NCBI GenBank assembly: GCA_018267215.1
Contig: JAFDYX010000013.1
Location: 46,685-110,684, forward strand
Direction: 5' to 3'
Origin: Bacteroidota bacterium
Lineage (GTDB): Bacteria; Bacteroidota; Bacteroidia; Cytophagales; Cyclobacteriaceae
DNA length: 64,000 nucleotides
Numbering within the stretch: the stretch's first letter is position 1; every line of letters begins with the position of its first letter. Below, one piece after another: positions 7,452 to 16,724 of this stretch. The notes below the pieces were generated by a model. The model worked only from the letters and a program-made list of their open reading frames with translations. It was not told the DNA's origin and searched no databases. The position numbers were made by a program, and so were the translations under genes.

Positions 7452-8807
7452 TTACAACAGAACGTGAACAGTCAGAAAATAAGTAGTCAGCCCCAGCAGA
7501 TCGCTGGCCGTTGTAATAAACGGCCCAGATGCCAATGCCGGATTGAAGCCTAGCCTGTTGATCAAAATAGGTGTTATTGTACCCACAAAAGACGAGAACA
7601 TAACCACGCAAAACAGTGCAATAGATACTACCACAGAAAGACGGTTGTTATTGAAAAACAGATAGGTTGAGCCCAGTACGATCAAGGAAAGCAGGAAGGC
7701 ATTTAAAAATGATATGTAGAACATTTTTATAAGCCTTTGCCATAAGCCTTCCTCCAGATAGCCGGGGCTGGCCAAACTTTGTACAACCAAACCTGACGAT
7801 TGTATGCCCACATTGCCTCCGGTAGCCTGAATGAGCGGGACAAAAAATGCAATGGCAGTAATTTTTGTTAACTCCTGTTGAAAAAAACCCATAAACCTTG
7901 CACTCAGCATCCCTCCAAAAATACCGATCAGCAGCCACGGCAGACGGGCGCGTACGTTTTTCCACAGGTCATCATTCTCTTCTACATCTTCTGTAATACC
8001 GCTCATTAGTTGGCGCTCTTCTTCCACTTGTTCGGAAATCACATCCACCACATCGTCAATAGTAATCCGGCCTACTAACTGGCCTTGTACATTCACTACC
8101 GGTATGGATTCCAGATCGTATTTTTTCATGATCTCCACCACCTCCCTGTCTTCCACGTAAGTGCCTACCCGTACAATGTTTTCATCGCAGATATTTTCTA
8201 CCAATGTTTTGGGGTCTGATACAATTAATTTTTGAAGCGATACCTGGCCCAGCAGCTTATCTTTATCATCTACTACCCACGCTGTATAAAATTTGGTAAC
8301 CGTTTCCGCCTGTTTCCTGATCTCGTCCAAACACTCGCCTACCGTCCAGTTGGCGCGCACCCGTATCAATTCTTTTGCCATCAGGCCACCGGCTACGTGC
8401 TCATCGTAGCGCAACAAATCAATTACCTGCAGTTTCAAGTCTGGCTCCAGATTACCGATAATTTCTTCGCTCACCTGTATGGGCAACTCATTTAAGATAT
8501 CGGCCACATCATCAGAATCCAGTTGATTGATAATTTCTGTCAGTTCGGTAGGTGTGTAGATAGTCAGAAATTTTTTGCGCGTATCGGTATCGAGGTCGTT
8601 GATGATTTGCGCCCGAACCGGAACCGGCAACAAGTCCAGTACAAACTTAGATTCCTCGCTGTTGAACTCATACAACAGGGCAGTAATATCGGCCGGGTTT
8701 ACTTCCTCCAGCGTGGCAGCAATAAATGACTTGTCGCGCGCGCTCAGCGCCTGCTGAAACCGGTCGTGAAACTGCTGTGTTAATTCAAATTTGGTGATCT
8801 GTTCCAC
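7452..8807 (-). CDS. mgtE: Magnesium transporter MgtE
   Basis: A 451-residue Mg2+ channel/transporter of the inner membrane. Domain order is the usual one: N-terminal superhelical domain (about 20-125), two CBS domains (about 135-255) that sense cytosolic Mg2+, a connecting helix, then five membrane helices from about 285, including the pore-helix signature with FFVPLIQATGGNVGIQSS. The start is GTG at 8807, inside the end of rsmA (23 bp overlap), so translation is probably coupled to rsmA. Confidence 0.95.
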   Translation of the reverse strand: MEQITKFELTQQFHDRFQQALSARDKSFIAATLEEVNPADITALLYEFNSEESKFVLDLLPVPVRAQIINDLDTDTRKKFLTIYTPTELTEIINQLDSDDVADILNELPIQVSEEIIGNLEPDLKLQVIDLLRYDEHVAGGLMAKELIRVRANWTVGECLDEIRKQAETVTKFYTAWVVDDKDKLLGQVSLQKLIVSDPKTLVENICDENIVRVGTYVEDREVVEIMKKYDLESIPVVNVQGQLVGRITIDDVVDVISEQVEEERQLMSGITEDVEENDDLWKNVRARLPWLLIGIFGGMLSARFMGFFQQELTKITAIAFFVPLIQATGGNVGIQSSGLVVQSLASPGYLEEGLWQRLIKMFYISFLNAFLLSLIVLGSTYLFFNNNRLSVVVSIALFCVVMFSSFVGTITPILINRLGFNPALASGPFITTASDLLGLTTYFLTVHVLL

Positions 8808-9573
8808 GCTTTTTTTCTATTTCCGTGGTGAGTAATATAAAGTCATCTACGCTCAACTGTTCGGCCCGCTTATCCATTAATGGGTTTATCAAAACCGAAT
8901 GGGGTAAATTTAAGGGTTTGAGTGCGTTGCGCAATGTTTTCCTTCTATTTTGGAACGATTGTTTTACTACCCTCCGAAACAGTTGCTCATCGCACGGCAA
9001 CTGCACCCGGTTGTTCCTGGCAAGCCTAATCACTGCCGACATTACCTTGGGGGGCGGATGAAAGACACCGGGAGGAACTTTGAAAAGCGGCTCAATAGTA
9101 TAATAAGCCTGGAGCAGCACGCTGAGGATGCCGTATGTTTTAGTGCCTTCTTTTTCGGCCAGCCTGTCGGCTACTTCTTTTTGGAGCATACATACCACCT
9201 GCTCTACTTTATGAGTGTAATCCAATATCTTAAAAAAAATCTGAGATGAAATGTTGTAAGGGAAGTTTCCGATAATGTGGATTTTACCGGTCGTTAAGCG
9301 CTCTAAATCCATTTCAATAAAATCGCCCTCATAGATTTTGTCCGAAAGTGATAAGTAATGTTCTTTCAGATAGGCTACCGACTCCCTGTCTATTTCCGAA
9401 AGGTATAAATCAACCTCAGGTCTTCGGTTCAGCAAGTCGGTCAGCACACCGGTGCCCGGGCCGATCTCGAGTACTACAGCCTGTTGCTTGAGCTGAAGCG
9501 CATCTACAATTTTTGCGGCAATATTCTTGTCTCTTAAAAAATGTTGGCCGAGGAATTTTTTAGGGCGAACCAC
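8785..9573 (-). CDS. rsmA: 16S rRNA dimethyladenosine transferase RsmA (KsgA)
   Basis: Dimethylates the two adjacent adenosines near the 3' end of 16S rRNA during small-subunit maturation. The N-terminus KKFLGQHFL is the family hallmark. The SAM motif is VLEIGPGTGVLTDLL, and the catalytic N-(L/F)-P-Y motif is NFPYNISSQ. At 262 residues it has standard length. The start is GTG at 9573. It overlaps mgtE by 23 bp, and pdxA diverges from the short region upstream. Confidence 0.95.
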   Translation of the reverse strand: MVRPKKFLGQHFLRDKNIAAKIVDALQLKQQAVVLEIGPGTGVLTDLLNRRPEVDLYLSEIDRESVAYLKEHYLSLSDKIYEGDFIEMDLERLTTGKIHIIGNFPYNISSQIFFKILDYTHKVEQVVCMLQKEVADRLAEKEGTKTYGILSVLLQAYYTIEPLFKVPPGVFHPPPKVMSAVIRLARNNRVQLPCDEQLFRRVVKQSFQNRRKTLRNALKPLNLPHSVLINPLMDKRAEQLSVDDFILLTTEIEKKRGTDHQI

Positions 9574-9609
9574 GCAGCGATTAATAAAATCAAAATTCAG
9601 GATTCAGAC

Positions 9610-9641
9610 TTGAATTAGCTAACTTGTGCTGTTTAATTTTG
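9610..9641 (+). promoter_or_regulatory. Promoter of pdxA (TTG-N21-TAATTTTG)
   Basis: TTG at 9610-9612 and TAATTTTG at 9634-9641 are 21 bp apart, matching the Bacteroidota primary sigma consensus. Transcription would start near 9648, about 12 bases before the pdxA ATG at 9660. Confidence 0.6.
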
Positions 9642-9659
9642 GCTTTTAGATTTTTTTGC

Positions 9660-10676
9660 ATGACAACTGACAAACCAAAAATAGGGATCACTTTGGGCGA
9701 CCCCAACGGCATTGGCCCTGAGGTGGTGATCAAGGCGCTGGCCGATACACGGATATTCAACTTGTTTACTCCGGTAGTCTATGGCTCTACGCGCGCACTC
9801 TCTTTTTACAAAAAACAGATCAATGCCGAAGAGTTTAACTATAGTCAGGTAAAATCCGATGCCTCCTACTTTCCCAAGTCGGTAAATGTGGTAAACTGTT
9901 GGGACGAACAAACAGAGATTACTCCGGGCGTAGCTTCTAAAACCGGAGGCAAATGCGCTTTGTTGAGTTTGAGGAAAGCCGTGGAAGATCTAAAATCTTC
10001 CGCTATTGATGCCGTGGTGACTGCGCCCATTGATAAGAACACCATCCATAGCGATGAATTTCCCTATCATGGCCATACAGAATTTTTTACGCAGGCTTTC
10101 AACGCAGGCGAAAGCCTCATGCTTTTAACTGGAAATGAACTAAAGGTGGGGCTCGTGACCGAGCATATTCCTGTCAAGGAAATTGCCAGGCACATTACCC
10201 GCGACCGGGTTGAATTGAAAATCAGGCTATTGGAAATGTCCTTGAAAAAAGATTTCGGAATTCAAAAACCAAAAATTGCCGTGCTGGGATTAAATCCTCA
10301 TGCAGGTGATGGCGGGTTGTTGGGCACAGAAGAAAATGAGGTAATTAAACCCGTCATTGCAGAACTAAAGTCGAAAGGAAAATTGATTATGGGACCCTTT
10401 CCCTCCGATGGCTTCTTTGGTGCGGGGCAGCACTTAAAGTTTGATGGAGTGCTGGCCATGTATCACGACCAAGGGTTGGTGGCTTTTAAAACATTAGACT
10501 TTAACAGTGGTGTAAACTTTACGGCAGGCTTGCCTATCGTGCGCACATCGCCCGACCACGGCACTGCCTATAACATAGCCGGCAAAAATATGGCAGACGA
10601 AGGCTCTATGCGGCAAGCTATTTATCTGGCTTGCGATATTGCCAAAAACAGAAAAGCGATAGAACCAACAACTTAA
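9660..10676 (+). CDS. pdxA: 4-hydroxythreonine-4-phosphate dehydrogenase
   Basis: About 338 residues. Oxidises 4-phosphohydroxy-L-threonine in the DXP-dependent pathway to pyridoxal phosphate. The N-terminus is GITLGDPNGIGPEV. Three metal-binding histidines are recognisable in YHGHTEFF, LNPHAGDGG and MYHDQGL, and the C-terminal block RTSPDHGTAYNIAG is typical. The ATG at 9660 is preferred to an upstream TTG at 9624, because the latter lies within the promoter and adds a non-family extension. It diverges from rsmA; this pairing is common in Bacteroidota (known from other genomes). Confidence 0.93.
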   Translation: MTTDKPKIGITLGDPNGIGPEVVIKALADTRIFNLFTPVVYGSTRALSFYKKQINAEEFNYSQVKSDASYFPKSVNVVNCWDEQTEITPGVASKTGGKCALLSLRKAVEDLKSSAIDAVVTAPIDKNTIHSDEFPYHGHTEFFTQAFNAGESLMLLTGNELKVGLVTEHIPVKEIARHITRDRVELKIRLLEMSLKKDFGIQKPKIAVLGLNPHAGDGGLLGTEENEVIKPVIAELKSKGKLIMGPFPSDGFFGAGQHLKFDGVLAMYHDQGLVAFKTLDFNSGVNFTAGLPIVRTSPDHGTAYNIAGKNMADEGSMRQAIYLACDIAKNRKAIEPTT

Positions 10677-10729
10677 CGCTTTGTTTTGCCGTATATCATC
10701 CCTTAATATAATGTACACGGAGTGGTGTT

Positions 10730-10737
10730 TAGTTTTG
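10730..10737 (+). promoter_or_regulatory. TAGTTTTG -7 box directly before the TerB-like gene
   Basis: A match to TAnnTTTG that ends seven bases before the ATG at 10745; a transcript from here would be nearly leaderless. No TTG was found at the expected distance. Confidence 0.4.
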
Positions 10738-10744
10738 GGGCAGT

Positions 10745-11131
10745 ATGGATATAGACACACAAAAACAGCTAAATATTTTAATACAGTTAGCGGAAGCAGA
10801 CAAACACTTCGCACAAGTTGAACGTGATATGATTATGCGTATCGCACAAGAAAGAAATGTATCTCCCGAAGAAGTTGCTAATCTCATCAGGCACCCTGAA
10901 CCAATTGAGTCACTAGCTACACTTTCAAACGATCAAAAATTTGAATACCTCAATTCGTGCATAGACTTGATTAATTCCGACCACAATATTTTTGAAAGCG
11001 AGCTGATTTTTGCCAAAAGCATCGCCATCAAACTTGGCTTTAAAAAAACTGTTGTTGATTATTTAATCGAAAACAAGAGCACAACACCTATTTCTGCGCT
11101 GAAAATCAGTGTTTTAAATGAATTTATTTAA
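10745..11131 (+). CDS. TerB-like domain protein
   Basis: A 128-residue all-helical protein with the TerB pattern: LLNILIQLAEADKHF-type opening with an acidic motif (EADK), then a second half with DLINSDHNIFESELIF. TerB folds often bind metal through conserved acidic residues and occur in tellurite-resistance or general stress proteins, but the function here is not known. The same fold seems to occur at the N-terminus of the ABC protein at 44443. It stands alone between pdxA and the DUF177 gene. Confidence 0.75.
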   Translation: MDIDTQKQLNILIQLAEADKHFAQVERDMIMRIAQERNVSPEEVANLIRHPEPIESLATLSNDQKFEYLNSCIDLINSDHNIFESELIFAKSIAIKLGFKKTVVDYLIENKSTTPISALKISVLNEFI

Positions 11132-11168
11132 ACATTAATCACAATCAATTATCAGTTAAAAATCTAAG

Positions 11169-11206
11169 GTGGATTGCCATAAATCCACTAAAATCTGATA
11201 AATTTG
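11169..11206 (+). promoter_or_regulatory. Promoter of the DUF177-rpmF operon with overlapping inverted repeat
   Basis: TTG at 11174-11176 and TAAATTTG at 11199-11206 are 22 bp apart. A perfect 7-bp inverted repeat GTGGATT/AATCCAC (11169-11175 and 11182-11188) covers the -33 element and could be an operator, or a weak end signal for the preceding gene. Confidence 0.5.
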
Positions 11207-11227
11207 CCGTCTTATTAAAAATCCGGG

Positions 11228-11731
11228 ATGGCGAAGGCGTTTTCAATTAACATTCTGGGGCTTTCCAAGGGGGTTCACACATTTGAGTTTCAACTGGGTG
11301 AAAGTTTTTTTAAGGAATATGGCCAAGAAACAGCCTCACAAGGGCACTTCGCAGCAACGGTTACCCTCGATAAAAGGGAAACGTTCATTGAAGCTGATTT
11401 TAAAATAAATGGATCTATCCATTTAACCTGCGACCGCAGTTTAGATGAATTTGACTACCCTATTTCGCTAAGGCGAAAAATTGTATTCAAATACGGAGAA
11501 GTCTATCAGGAAATCAGCGATGAGATCATTGTTATCCCGGGCAGTCAGGCACAACTTGAACTTGGCCAACTGATGTACGAATTTATTTCATTAGAAATAC
11601 CGATGAAAAAATTGCACCCCAGATATAATGACAACGATCGGGAAGATGAAATGGTCTATTCATCTCAGCCGGCAGATGACAAAAACAGACCAACAGATCC
11701 CAGATGGGAAGTATTGAAAAAATTAAAATAG
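11228..11731 (+). CDS. DUF177 (YceD-like) protein
   Basis: A 167-residue member of the DUF177 family. These proteins are encoded next to rpmF in most bacteria, and the bacterial and plant homologues are needed for 23S rRNA accumulation. The sequence shows the usual all-beta body, one Cys in [15 protein letters not shown] and a C-terminal [14 protein letters not shown], which is the family's conserved end. The L32 gene follows after 19 bp, so the two form one operon. Confidence 0.88.
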   Translation: MAKAFSINILGLSKGVHTFEFQLGESFFKEYGQETASQGHFAATVTLDKRETFIEADFKINGSIHLTCDRSLDEFDYPISLRRKIVFKYGEVYQEISDEIIVIPGSQAQLELGQLMYEFISLEIPMKKLHPRYNDNDREDEMVYSSQPADDKNRPTDPRWEVLKKLK

Positions 11732-11750
11732 AGAATATAAATTTTTAGTT

Positions 11751-11939
11751 ATGCCAAATCCGAAACGAAAGACCTCGAAAACCCGCAGGGATAAAAGAAG
11801 AACTCATTACAAGGCTACTGCCAATGCACAAGCTGTTTGCCCTACAACGGGCGAAAACCATTTGCCTCACCGCGCCTTTTGGCACGAAGGGAAACTGTAT
11901 TTCAAGGGAAATGTAGTGATGGAAAAAGAAGTTGCCTGA
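11751..11939 (+). CDS. rpmF: 50S ribosomal protein L32
   Basis: A 62-residue basic protein. It opens with [20 protein letters not shown], the common start of L32. Only one Cys is present (AVCPTTGE), so the four-Cys zinc ribbon found in many L32 proteins is absent; this is a zinc-independent form. It is the second gene of the DUF177 operon and is followed by a strong terminator. Confidence 0.95.
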   Translation: MPNPKRKTSKTRRDKRRTHYKATANAQAVCPTTGENHLPHRAFWHEGKLYFKGNVVMEKEVA

Positions 11940-12021
11940 TGGCACTTATACCCAACACGCTGATTTCATCATCTACTAAACATTGTGGCGGTAAGCCTCA
12001 ATAAGTTTATCTTTTATTTAT

Positions 12022-12055
12022 ATGCCCGGAGATTTTCTACCGGGCATTTTGTTTT
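12022..12055 (+). terminator. Rho-independent terminator after rpmF
   Basis: The stem ATGCCCGG (12022-12029) pairs perfectly with CCGGGCAT (12040-12047), followed by TTTTGTTTT. An ATG inside this stem is in frame with fabH but is clearly not its start. Confidence 0.85.
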
Positions 12056-12072
12056 ATTATAGCAGTTTAAAA

Positions 12073-13062
12073 ATGAACAAAATCAGAGCAGCAATTACAG
12101 GTGTGGGCGGGTACGTACCCGACTATGTACTTACCAACAAGGAATTGGAAACCATGGTGGATACCAATGACGAGTGGATCACCACCCGCACGGGCATCAA
12201 AGAACGCAGGATATTGAAAGGTGAAAACCAGGGCGTATCGGTTATGGGCATTGCAGCCGTAAAAGATATGTTGGCCAAGACTAAAACCGACCCCAAAGAA
12301 ATAGACTGTATCATTTTTGCCACCGTAACGGCAGACATGACTTTTCCTGCCACAGCCAACATCGTGGCTACGGCAGTGGGTGCTACCAATGCTTTCAGTT
12401 ATGATATGGGCGCTGCCTGTTCAGGCTTTTTATATGCCTTGGTAACCGGTGCCAGCTTTATCCAATCGGGTATGTACAAAAAAGTGGTTGTAATCGGGGG
12501 CGATAAAATGTCTTCCATTTTAGATTACAAGGATCGCACAACCTGCATCATATTTGGTGATGGCGCAGGTTGCGTGCTGCTTGAGCCTACCCATGAAGAC
12601 GTAGGTGTGATGGATTCAATTTTAAAAAGTGATGGCTCCGGAGAAGCTTATCTACACATGAAAGCGGGTGGCAGCCGTATGCCCGCCTCTCATGAAACAG
12701 TTGATAAGCGACAGCACTATGTCTATCAGGAAGGGGCAGCCGTATTCAAGTTTGCCGTTACCAACATGGCCGATGTATCGGCACAATTGGCCGAACGAAA
12801 CCATCTGAATGCCGACACCATTACTTGGTTAGTACCCCATCAGGCAAATAAAAGGATCATTGATGCCACCGCCCATCGCATGGGAGTTACCGATGACAAG
12901 GTGATGATGAACATCGAGCGATATGGCAATACAACGGCCGGCACTATTCCCCTCCTATTGTGGGATTACGAAAAAAGACTCAAGAAAGGCGACAACCTTA
13001 TTTTAGCTGCCTTTGGCGGAGGCTTTACTTGGGGAGCTATTTATGTAAAGTGGGCTTATTAA
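12073..13062 (+). CDS. fabH: Beta-ketoacyl-ACP synthase III (FabH)
   Basis: About 329 residues. Condenses a starter acyl-CoA with malonyl-ACP to begin fatty-acid synthesis. The catalytic Cys is in [12 protein letters not shown], the His in [10 protein letters not shown] and the Asn in [13 protein letters not shown], giving a complete Cys-His-Asn triad. The ATG at 12073 is chosen since upstream in-frame codons lie in the rpmF terminator. efp follows 45 bp later. The usual partner plsX is not between rpmF and fabH here. Confidence 0.95.
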   Translation: MNKIRAAITGVGGYVPDYVLTNKELETMVDTNDEWITTRTGIKERRILKGENQGVSVMGIAAVKDMLAKTKTDPKEIDCIIFATVTADMTFPATANIVATAVGATNAFSYDMGAACSGFLYALVTGASFIQSGMYKKVVVIGGDKMSSILDYKDRTTCIIFGDGAGCVLLEPTHEDVGVMDSILKSDGSGEAYLHMKAGGSRMPASHETVDKRQHYVYQEGAAVFKFAVTNMADVSAQLAERNHLNADTITWLVPHQANKRIIDATAHRMGVTDDKVMMNIERYGNTTAGTIPLLLWDYEKRLKKGDNLILAAFGGGFTWGAIYVKWAY

Positions 13063-13107
13063 AATGCACTAACTCTAAAAATTTTATTCTATAAATCAAT
13101 TTATTCC

Positions 13108-13671
13108 ATGGCAACAGTATCTGATCTGAGTAAAGGAAATTACATACGCTATAATGGCGAAGTAGTACAGGTGGAGGAACTTCAACATCGCACCCCCGGC
13201 AACCTGCGGGCTTTTTACCAAATAAAAATGCGCAGTGTGCGTACGGGTAAAGTTGTGGAAAATCGCTTTCGCCCGGGCGATGCGGTGGATCAACTTCGGG
13301 TGGAAACCAAAGAATATCAATATCTCTATCAGGATGGAGACAGTTTGGTTTGCATGGATAACCAAACCTACGAGCAAATCTATTTAGATAAAGTATTGCT
13401 GGGAGATTCTGTAAATTATATCAAAGAAGGTGTAACCCTGCTGATTGCTTTCGAAAATGGCACGCAACCCATTACGGCAGAAGCTCCTGCCCATGTTGTG
13501 GTGAACGTAACTTATACCGAACCGGGTCTGCAAGGCGACACAGCAACGCGTACACTTAAACCGGCCACTATTGAAACAGGTGCAGAAATTCGTGTACCTT
13601 TATTTGTCAATACCGGTGACAACATCAAAATCAAAACCGTTAATGGCGAATACGTTGAACGCGTAAAATAA
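13108..13671 (+). CDS. efp: Elongation factor P
   Basis: A 187-residue EF-P, which enters the ribosomal E site to relieve stalling at proline stretches. Three beta domains are seen: a KOW-like N domain, a middle domain and a C-terminal OB domain ending in GEYVERVK. The tip of the first-domain loop reads TPGNLRAF, so the position of the lysine that is beta-lysylated in E. coli (Lys34) is Asn32 here. No EpmA- or EarP-type modification at that position is possible. The accB gene starts 4 bp after the stop, so the genes are tightly coupled. Confidence 0.95.
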   Translation: MATVSDLSKGNYIRYNGEVVQVEELQHRTPGNLRAFYQIKMRSVRTGKVVENRFRPGDAVDQLRVETKEYQYLYQDGDSLVCMDNQTYEQIYLDKVLLGDSVNYIKEGVTLLIAFENGTQPITAEAPAHVVVNVTYTEPGLQGDTATRTLKPATIETGAEIRVPLFVNTGDNIKIKTVNGEYVERVK

Positions 13672-13675
13672 TTTT

Positions 13676-14236
13676 ATGGCAACAGCAAAAAACAACGGAT
13701 CAAAAAAAGCGAGCCGTTCTTCCTCAACCCAAAACATACATGAAATGAAAACCTCTGAAATCCGCGACCTTATCGACTTCATTGCGCAATCCGGTTTGAA
13801 CGAAGTTGACATTGAAACCAAAGAACTAAAACTGCATGTAAAAAGAGAGCCCGACCAAAAAGTAATGAAGTCTGCCGCACCCCTATTGGCAGCACCTCAA
13901 GTTGCTCTTCCTGTTCAGCAGCCTCAACTCACGGCAGCCCCAGCACTGGCTACTACATCTGCTCCTAAGGCTGAAAAACCTGCTTCTTCAAAAAATACAG
14001 TTGACATTAAATCTCCGATGATTGGTACCTTTTACCGTTCGTCCAACCCGGATTCGCCCCCGTTCGTTTCTGTTGGCGATAAAGTTACCAAGGGGCAGGT
14101 AGTTTGTATCATTGAAGCCATGAAGTTATTCAACGAAATAGAATCTGAAGTTTCCGGAACGGTCGTGAAAGCGATGGTAGAAAACTCATCGCCTGTGGAG
14201 TACGACCAGGTGTTGTTTGTTGTTGAGCCTGATTAG
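13676..14236 (+). CDS. accB: Biotin carboxyl carrier protein of acetyl-CoA carboxylase
   Basis: A 186-residue protein that carries the biotin used in the first step of fatty-acid synthesis. The C-terminal biotinyl domain has the target lysine in CIIEAMKLFNEIE. It is preceded by an Ala/Pro-rich flexible linker (about residues 65-105). The N-terminus has a basic start and the helical EIRDLIDFIAQS segment typical of AccB. efp lies 4 bp upstream and accC about 80 bp downstream, giving an efp-accB-accC operon. Confidence 0.95.
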   Translation: MATAKNNGSKKASRSSSTQNIHEMKTSEIRDLIDFIAQSGLNEVDIETKELKLHVKREPDQKVMKSAAPLLAAPQVALPVQQPQLTAAPALATTSAPKAEKPASSKNTVDIKSPMIGTFYRSSNPDSPPFVSVGDKVTKGQVVCIIEAMKLFNEIESEVSGTVVKAMVENSSPVEYDQVLFVVEPD

Positions 14237-14316
14237 TTTTTCGTTAATTAATGAGAAGGTATTTGTTTATTGTAGAGAGATACCTGTTATTAACAATTAA
14301 TCTATAACCGAATTTT

Positions 14317-15666
14317 ATGTTCAAAAAAATATTGATCGCCAACCGGGGTGAAATTGCGTTGCGTGTCATTCGTACTTGCAAAGAAATGGATATTAAAACG
14401 GTAGCTGTTTATTCTACTGCCGACCGCGAAAGTTTGCATGTTCGTTTTGCTGACGAAGCGGTTTGTATAGGCCCGCCTCCCAGTAAAGATTCTTATCTCA
14501 ATATCCCTAAAATTATTTCTGCTGCCGAAATCACCAATGCCGATGCCATCCATCCGGGTTATGGGTTTCTTTCGGAGCGTGCCGAGTTTTCGGCTATCTG
14601 CCACGAGTATGGAATAAAATTTATAGGCCCCACTCCTGCCATGATCGAAGCGATGGGCGACAAAGCCACTGCCAAAGACACCATGAAAAAGGCGGGTGTG
14701 CCTACCATCCCTGGCTCTGACGGCCTACTCTCTTCCATTGAAGAAGGTATGGAGATTGCCCGCGCTATTAAATATCCGGTTATCGTAAAAGCAACAGCCG
14801 GTGGTGGTGGAAAAGGGATGCGCATCATCCACGAAGAAAGTGAATTTAAAAAAGCTTGGGATGATGCCAAGCGCGAAGCGGGTGCTTCCTTTGGCAATGA
14901 CGGGCTGTACCTCGAAAAATTTGTAGAAGAACCGCGCCACATTGAAATCCAGATCATGGGCGACCAGTATGGCAAAGTATGCCATCTGTCTGAGCGCGAC
15001 TGCTCTGTGCAGCGCAGGCATCAAAAATTGGTAGAAGAAACTCCTTCTCCTATTGTCAGCCAGGAGCTGCGCGAACGGATGGGTGCTGCCGCCATTAAAG
15101 GTGCCAAGGCCATCAATTATGAAGGTGCCGGCACTATTGAATTCTTAGTTGACAAGCACGGTGATTTTTATTTCATGGAAATGAATACGCGTATTCAGGT
15201 TGAGCACCCAATTACCGAAGAAGTTACCAACTATGATCTGATCAAAGAACAAATAAAAGTAGCAGCCGGTGTGCCTATTTCGGGCAATAATTATTTCCCG
15301 CAACTATTTTCGATGGAGTGCCGCATCAACGCGGAAGATCCGGCCAACGGTTTCCGTCCATCCCCAGGAAAAATTTTAAACCTTCATAAACCCGGAGGTC
15401 ATGGTGTGCGTGTGGATAGCCATGTTTATTCGGGCTATACTATTCCTTCCAACTACGACTCGATGATTGGTAAACTGATCGTAACGGGACAATCGAGGGA
15501 GGAAGTAATCACGCGGATGAAACGTGCGCTGAGCGAATGCATTATCGAAGGTGTAAAAACTACTATCCCCTTTCACTTAGCGTTGATGGATAACCCTATT
15601 TTCCGTTCCGGAAAATTTACGACCAGTTTTTTAGAAACTTCGTTTGATTTTTCGCAATTGAAATAG
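14317..15666 (+). CDS. accC: Biotin carboxylase subunit of acetyl-CoA carboxylase
   Basis: A 449-residue ATP-grasp enzyme that carboxylates the biotin on AccB. Features in order: N-terminal [17 protein letters not shown], the Gly-rich ATP loop [27 protein letters not shown], and the active-site segment [14 protein letters not shown]. Length and all blocks are normal, so the gene is intact. It is the last gene of the efp-accB-accC run; downstream lie a compound palindrome and a dead insertion sequence. Confidence 0.96.
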   Translation: MFKKILIANRGEIALRVIRTCKEMDIKTVAVYSTADRESLHVRFADEAVCIGPPPSKDSYLNIPKIISAAEITNADAIHPGYGFLSERAEFSAICHEYGIKFIGPTPAMIEAMGDKATAKDTMKKAGVPTIPGSDGLLSSIEEGMEIARAIKYPVIVKATAGGGGKGMRIIHEESEFKKAWDDAKREAGASFGNDGLYLEKFVEEPRHIEIQIMGDQYGKVCHLSERDCSVQRRHQKLVEETPSPIVSQELRERMGAAAIKGAKAINYEGAGTIEFLVDKHGDFYFMEMNTRIQVEHPITEEVTNYDLIKEQIKVAAGVPISGNNYFPQLFSMECRINAEDPANGFRPSPGKILNLHKPGGHGVRVDSHVYSGYTIPSNYDSMIGKLIVTGQSREEVITRMKRALSECIIEGVKTTIPFHLALMDNPIFRSGKFTTSFLETSFDFSQLK

Positions 15667-15803
15667 CACGTTGCTATAAAAAAGTAATGGTGCCAAAAAT
15701 GGTTGGTGACATTTAATTAAAATTTTCTTTTATTCCGATCGTAAATCTGAAGAGGACACTATCTCTGCTGTAGAGCAACTTGCTAGCAATAAGGTTTACC
15801 GAC

Positions 15804-15857
15804 TGGAATGATCAGGAGGCTCTCGTTAAGAGGGCCTCCTCTGTTTATGTCATTCCA
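15804..15857. repeat. Compound palindrome downstream of accC
   Basis: The outer arms TGGAATGA (15804-15811) and TCATTCCA (15850-15857) are perfect complements. Inside them an 11-bp stem (15814-15824 with 15830-15840, one G-T pair) closes a five-base loop GTTAA. It may terminate accC, mark an end of the insertion sequence, or be an independent palindromic repeat. Confidence 0.7.
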
Positions 15858-15871
15858 AGAGTTTTATGGTC

Positions 15872-16660
15872 TTAAGAAAACTCAGAACGCGAAGCGTTCT
15901 TAAAAAATAGATACCATTGCATAAAGTTTTTTCTGTGCTTGTTGGATAGACCACGATGAACAGCCAAGTGCCCTTTAAGGTGACCGAAAAAAGACTCCAG
16001 CCCGTTTGTTGATTTAGGTACACGGTGATTGTCAAGATAATGGAACATCTGCGTGAGTGCTTTACGGATCACCATAAAGGAACGCCAGACGAGCTTGTGT
16101 TTATACCAATACCTTCCTGTTGTTAACTGATAACTCTTTTCGTTGATGAAGTCTTTGTGGCGATCGTGCCACTGTACAAACTCACTATCCAATAGTCTCT
16201 TTCTATCGGGTGTTGATCGTGTGGAGTTTGGAAACAATTGAGCGTAGTCTAAGCCAGGGATAGTTTTAGGGCTCATCGTAAGCCAAATCCGGCACATCCG
16301 CTGGATATGCACCACGCAGCGTTGTAGAATAACATGTAGACATACTCGCTTGATCGCCTTCAATAAAGATTTATGACCATCTCAGGTGATGCTTTCAATT
16401 TGAACTTGTAAGGCTAAAAGATTTTCAAGATCCTCTTTGAGTTCTTCATACCATTCTCCTGTCGTAAGCCAATATAGCTGTGTAAACTTAATGGTGTTAT
16501 ACCGGTAAAGGATCCGGCATAAATCATGGGTGAAGTAAGTTCCATCAATGAGCAGGTTGACGCCTTCACTGGGATAGACACTTAGAACAGGGGGCTTATT
16601 AAGGTAGTCATGAAAGTACCGCTTTAAAGTGCGAACAGAGTAGCTGCTTAACTGGCTCAA
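15872..16660 (-). pseudogene. Transposase with an in-frame stop codon (DDE, MULE/IS256-like)
   Basis: Two open segments in the same frame, 16382-16660 and 15872-16363 (reading on the minus strand), are split by a single TGA at 16382-16384 in the context ESIT-stop-DGHKSLLKAI. A Cys codon at that place (TGT or TGC) would restore the frame. The protein shows a catalytic-looking LLIDGTYF block, QRCVVHIQRMCRIWLT and a C-terminal STNGLESFFGHLKGH with the third acidic residue, as in Bacteroidota transposases of MULE/IS256-like type. The frame stays open upstream to about 16724 (GNITLEQLSQLSSYSVRTLK looks like a helix-turn-helix), so the true start is uncertain. Transposition from this copy is probably abolished. 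Confidence 0.75.
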
Positions 16661-16724
16661 CTGCTCTAAAGTAATGTTCCCGTAAGTAGCTGTTGCACAA
16701 CTACGGATCTGACTGAATCTATTG

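Larger units (their letters stand above)
15801..16724. mobile_element. Degenerate insertion sequence between accC and the MBL-fold gene
   Basis: The element is inferred from the broken transposase. It occupies the space between the 3' ends of two convergent genes, right up to the stop of the MBL-fold gene at 16725. I could not identify convincing terminal inverted repeats or target duplications, so both limits are approximate. Confidence 0.5.

Noticed and set aside
7360-7611. An 83-residue minus-strand frame at the end of mgtE
   Set aside because: It is an out-of-frame shadow of the MgtE C-terminus, which is complete in its own frame.
15720-15812. A short plus-strand frame of about 30 codons after accC, ending at the TGA in 15810-15812
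   Set aside because: It has no start codon and no recognisable family; it could be a gene fragment left by the insertion, but this cannot be supported.
16382-16384. Recoding of TGA in the transposase (for example as selenocysteine)
   Set aside because: There is no visible SECIS-like structure or family precedent; a simple nonsense mutation in an insertion sequence is the better explanation.
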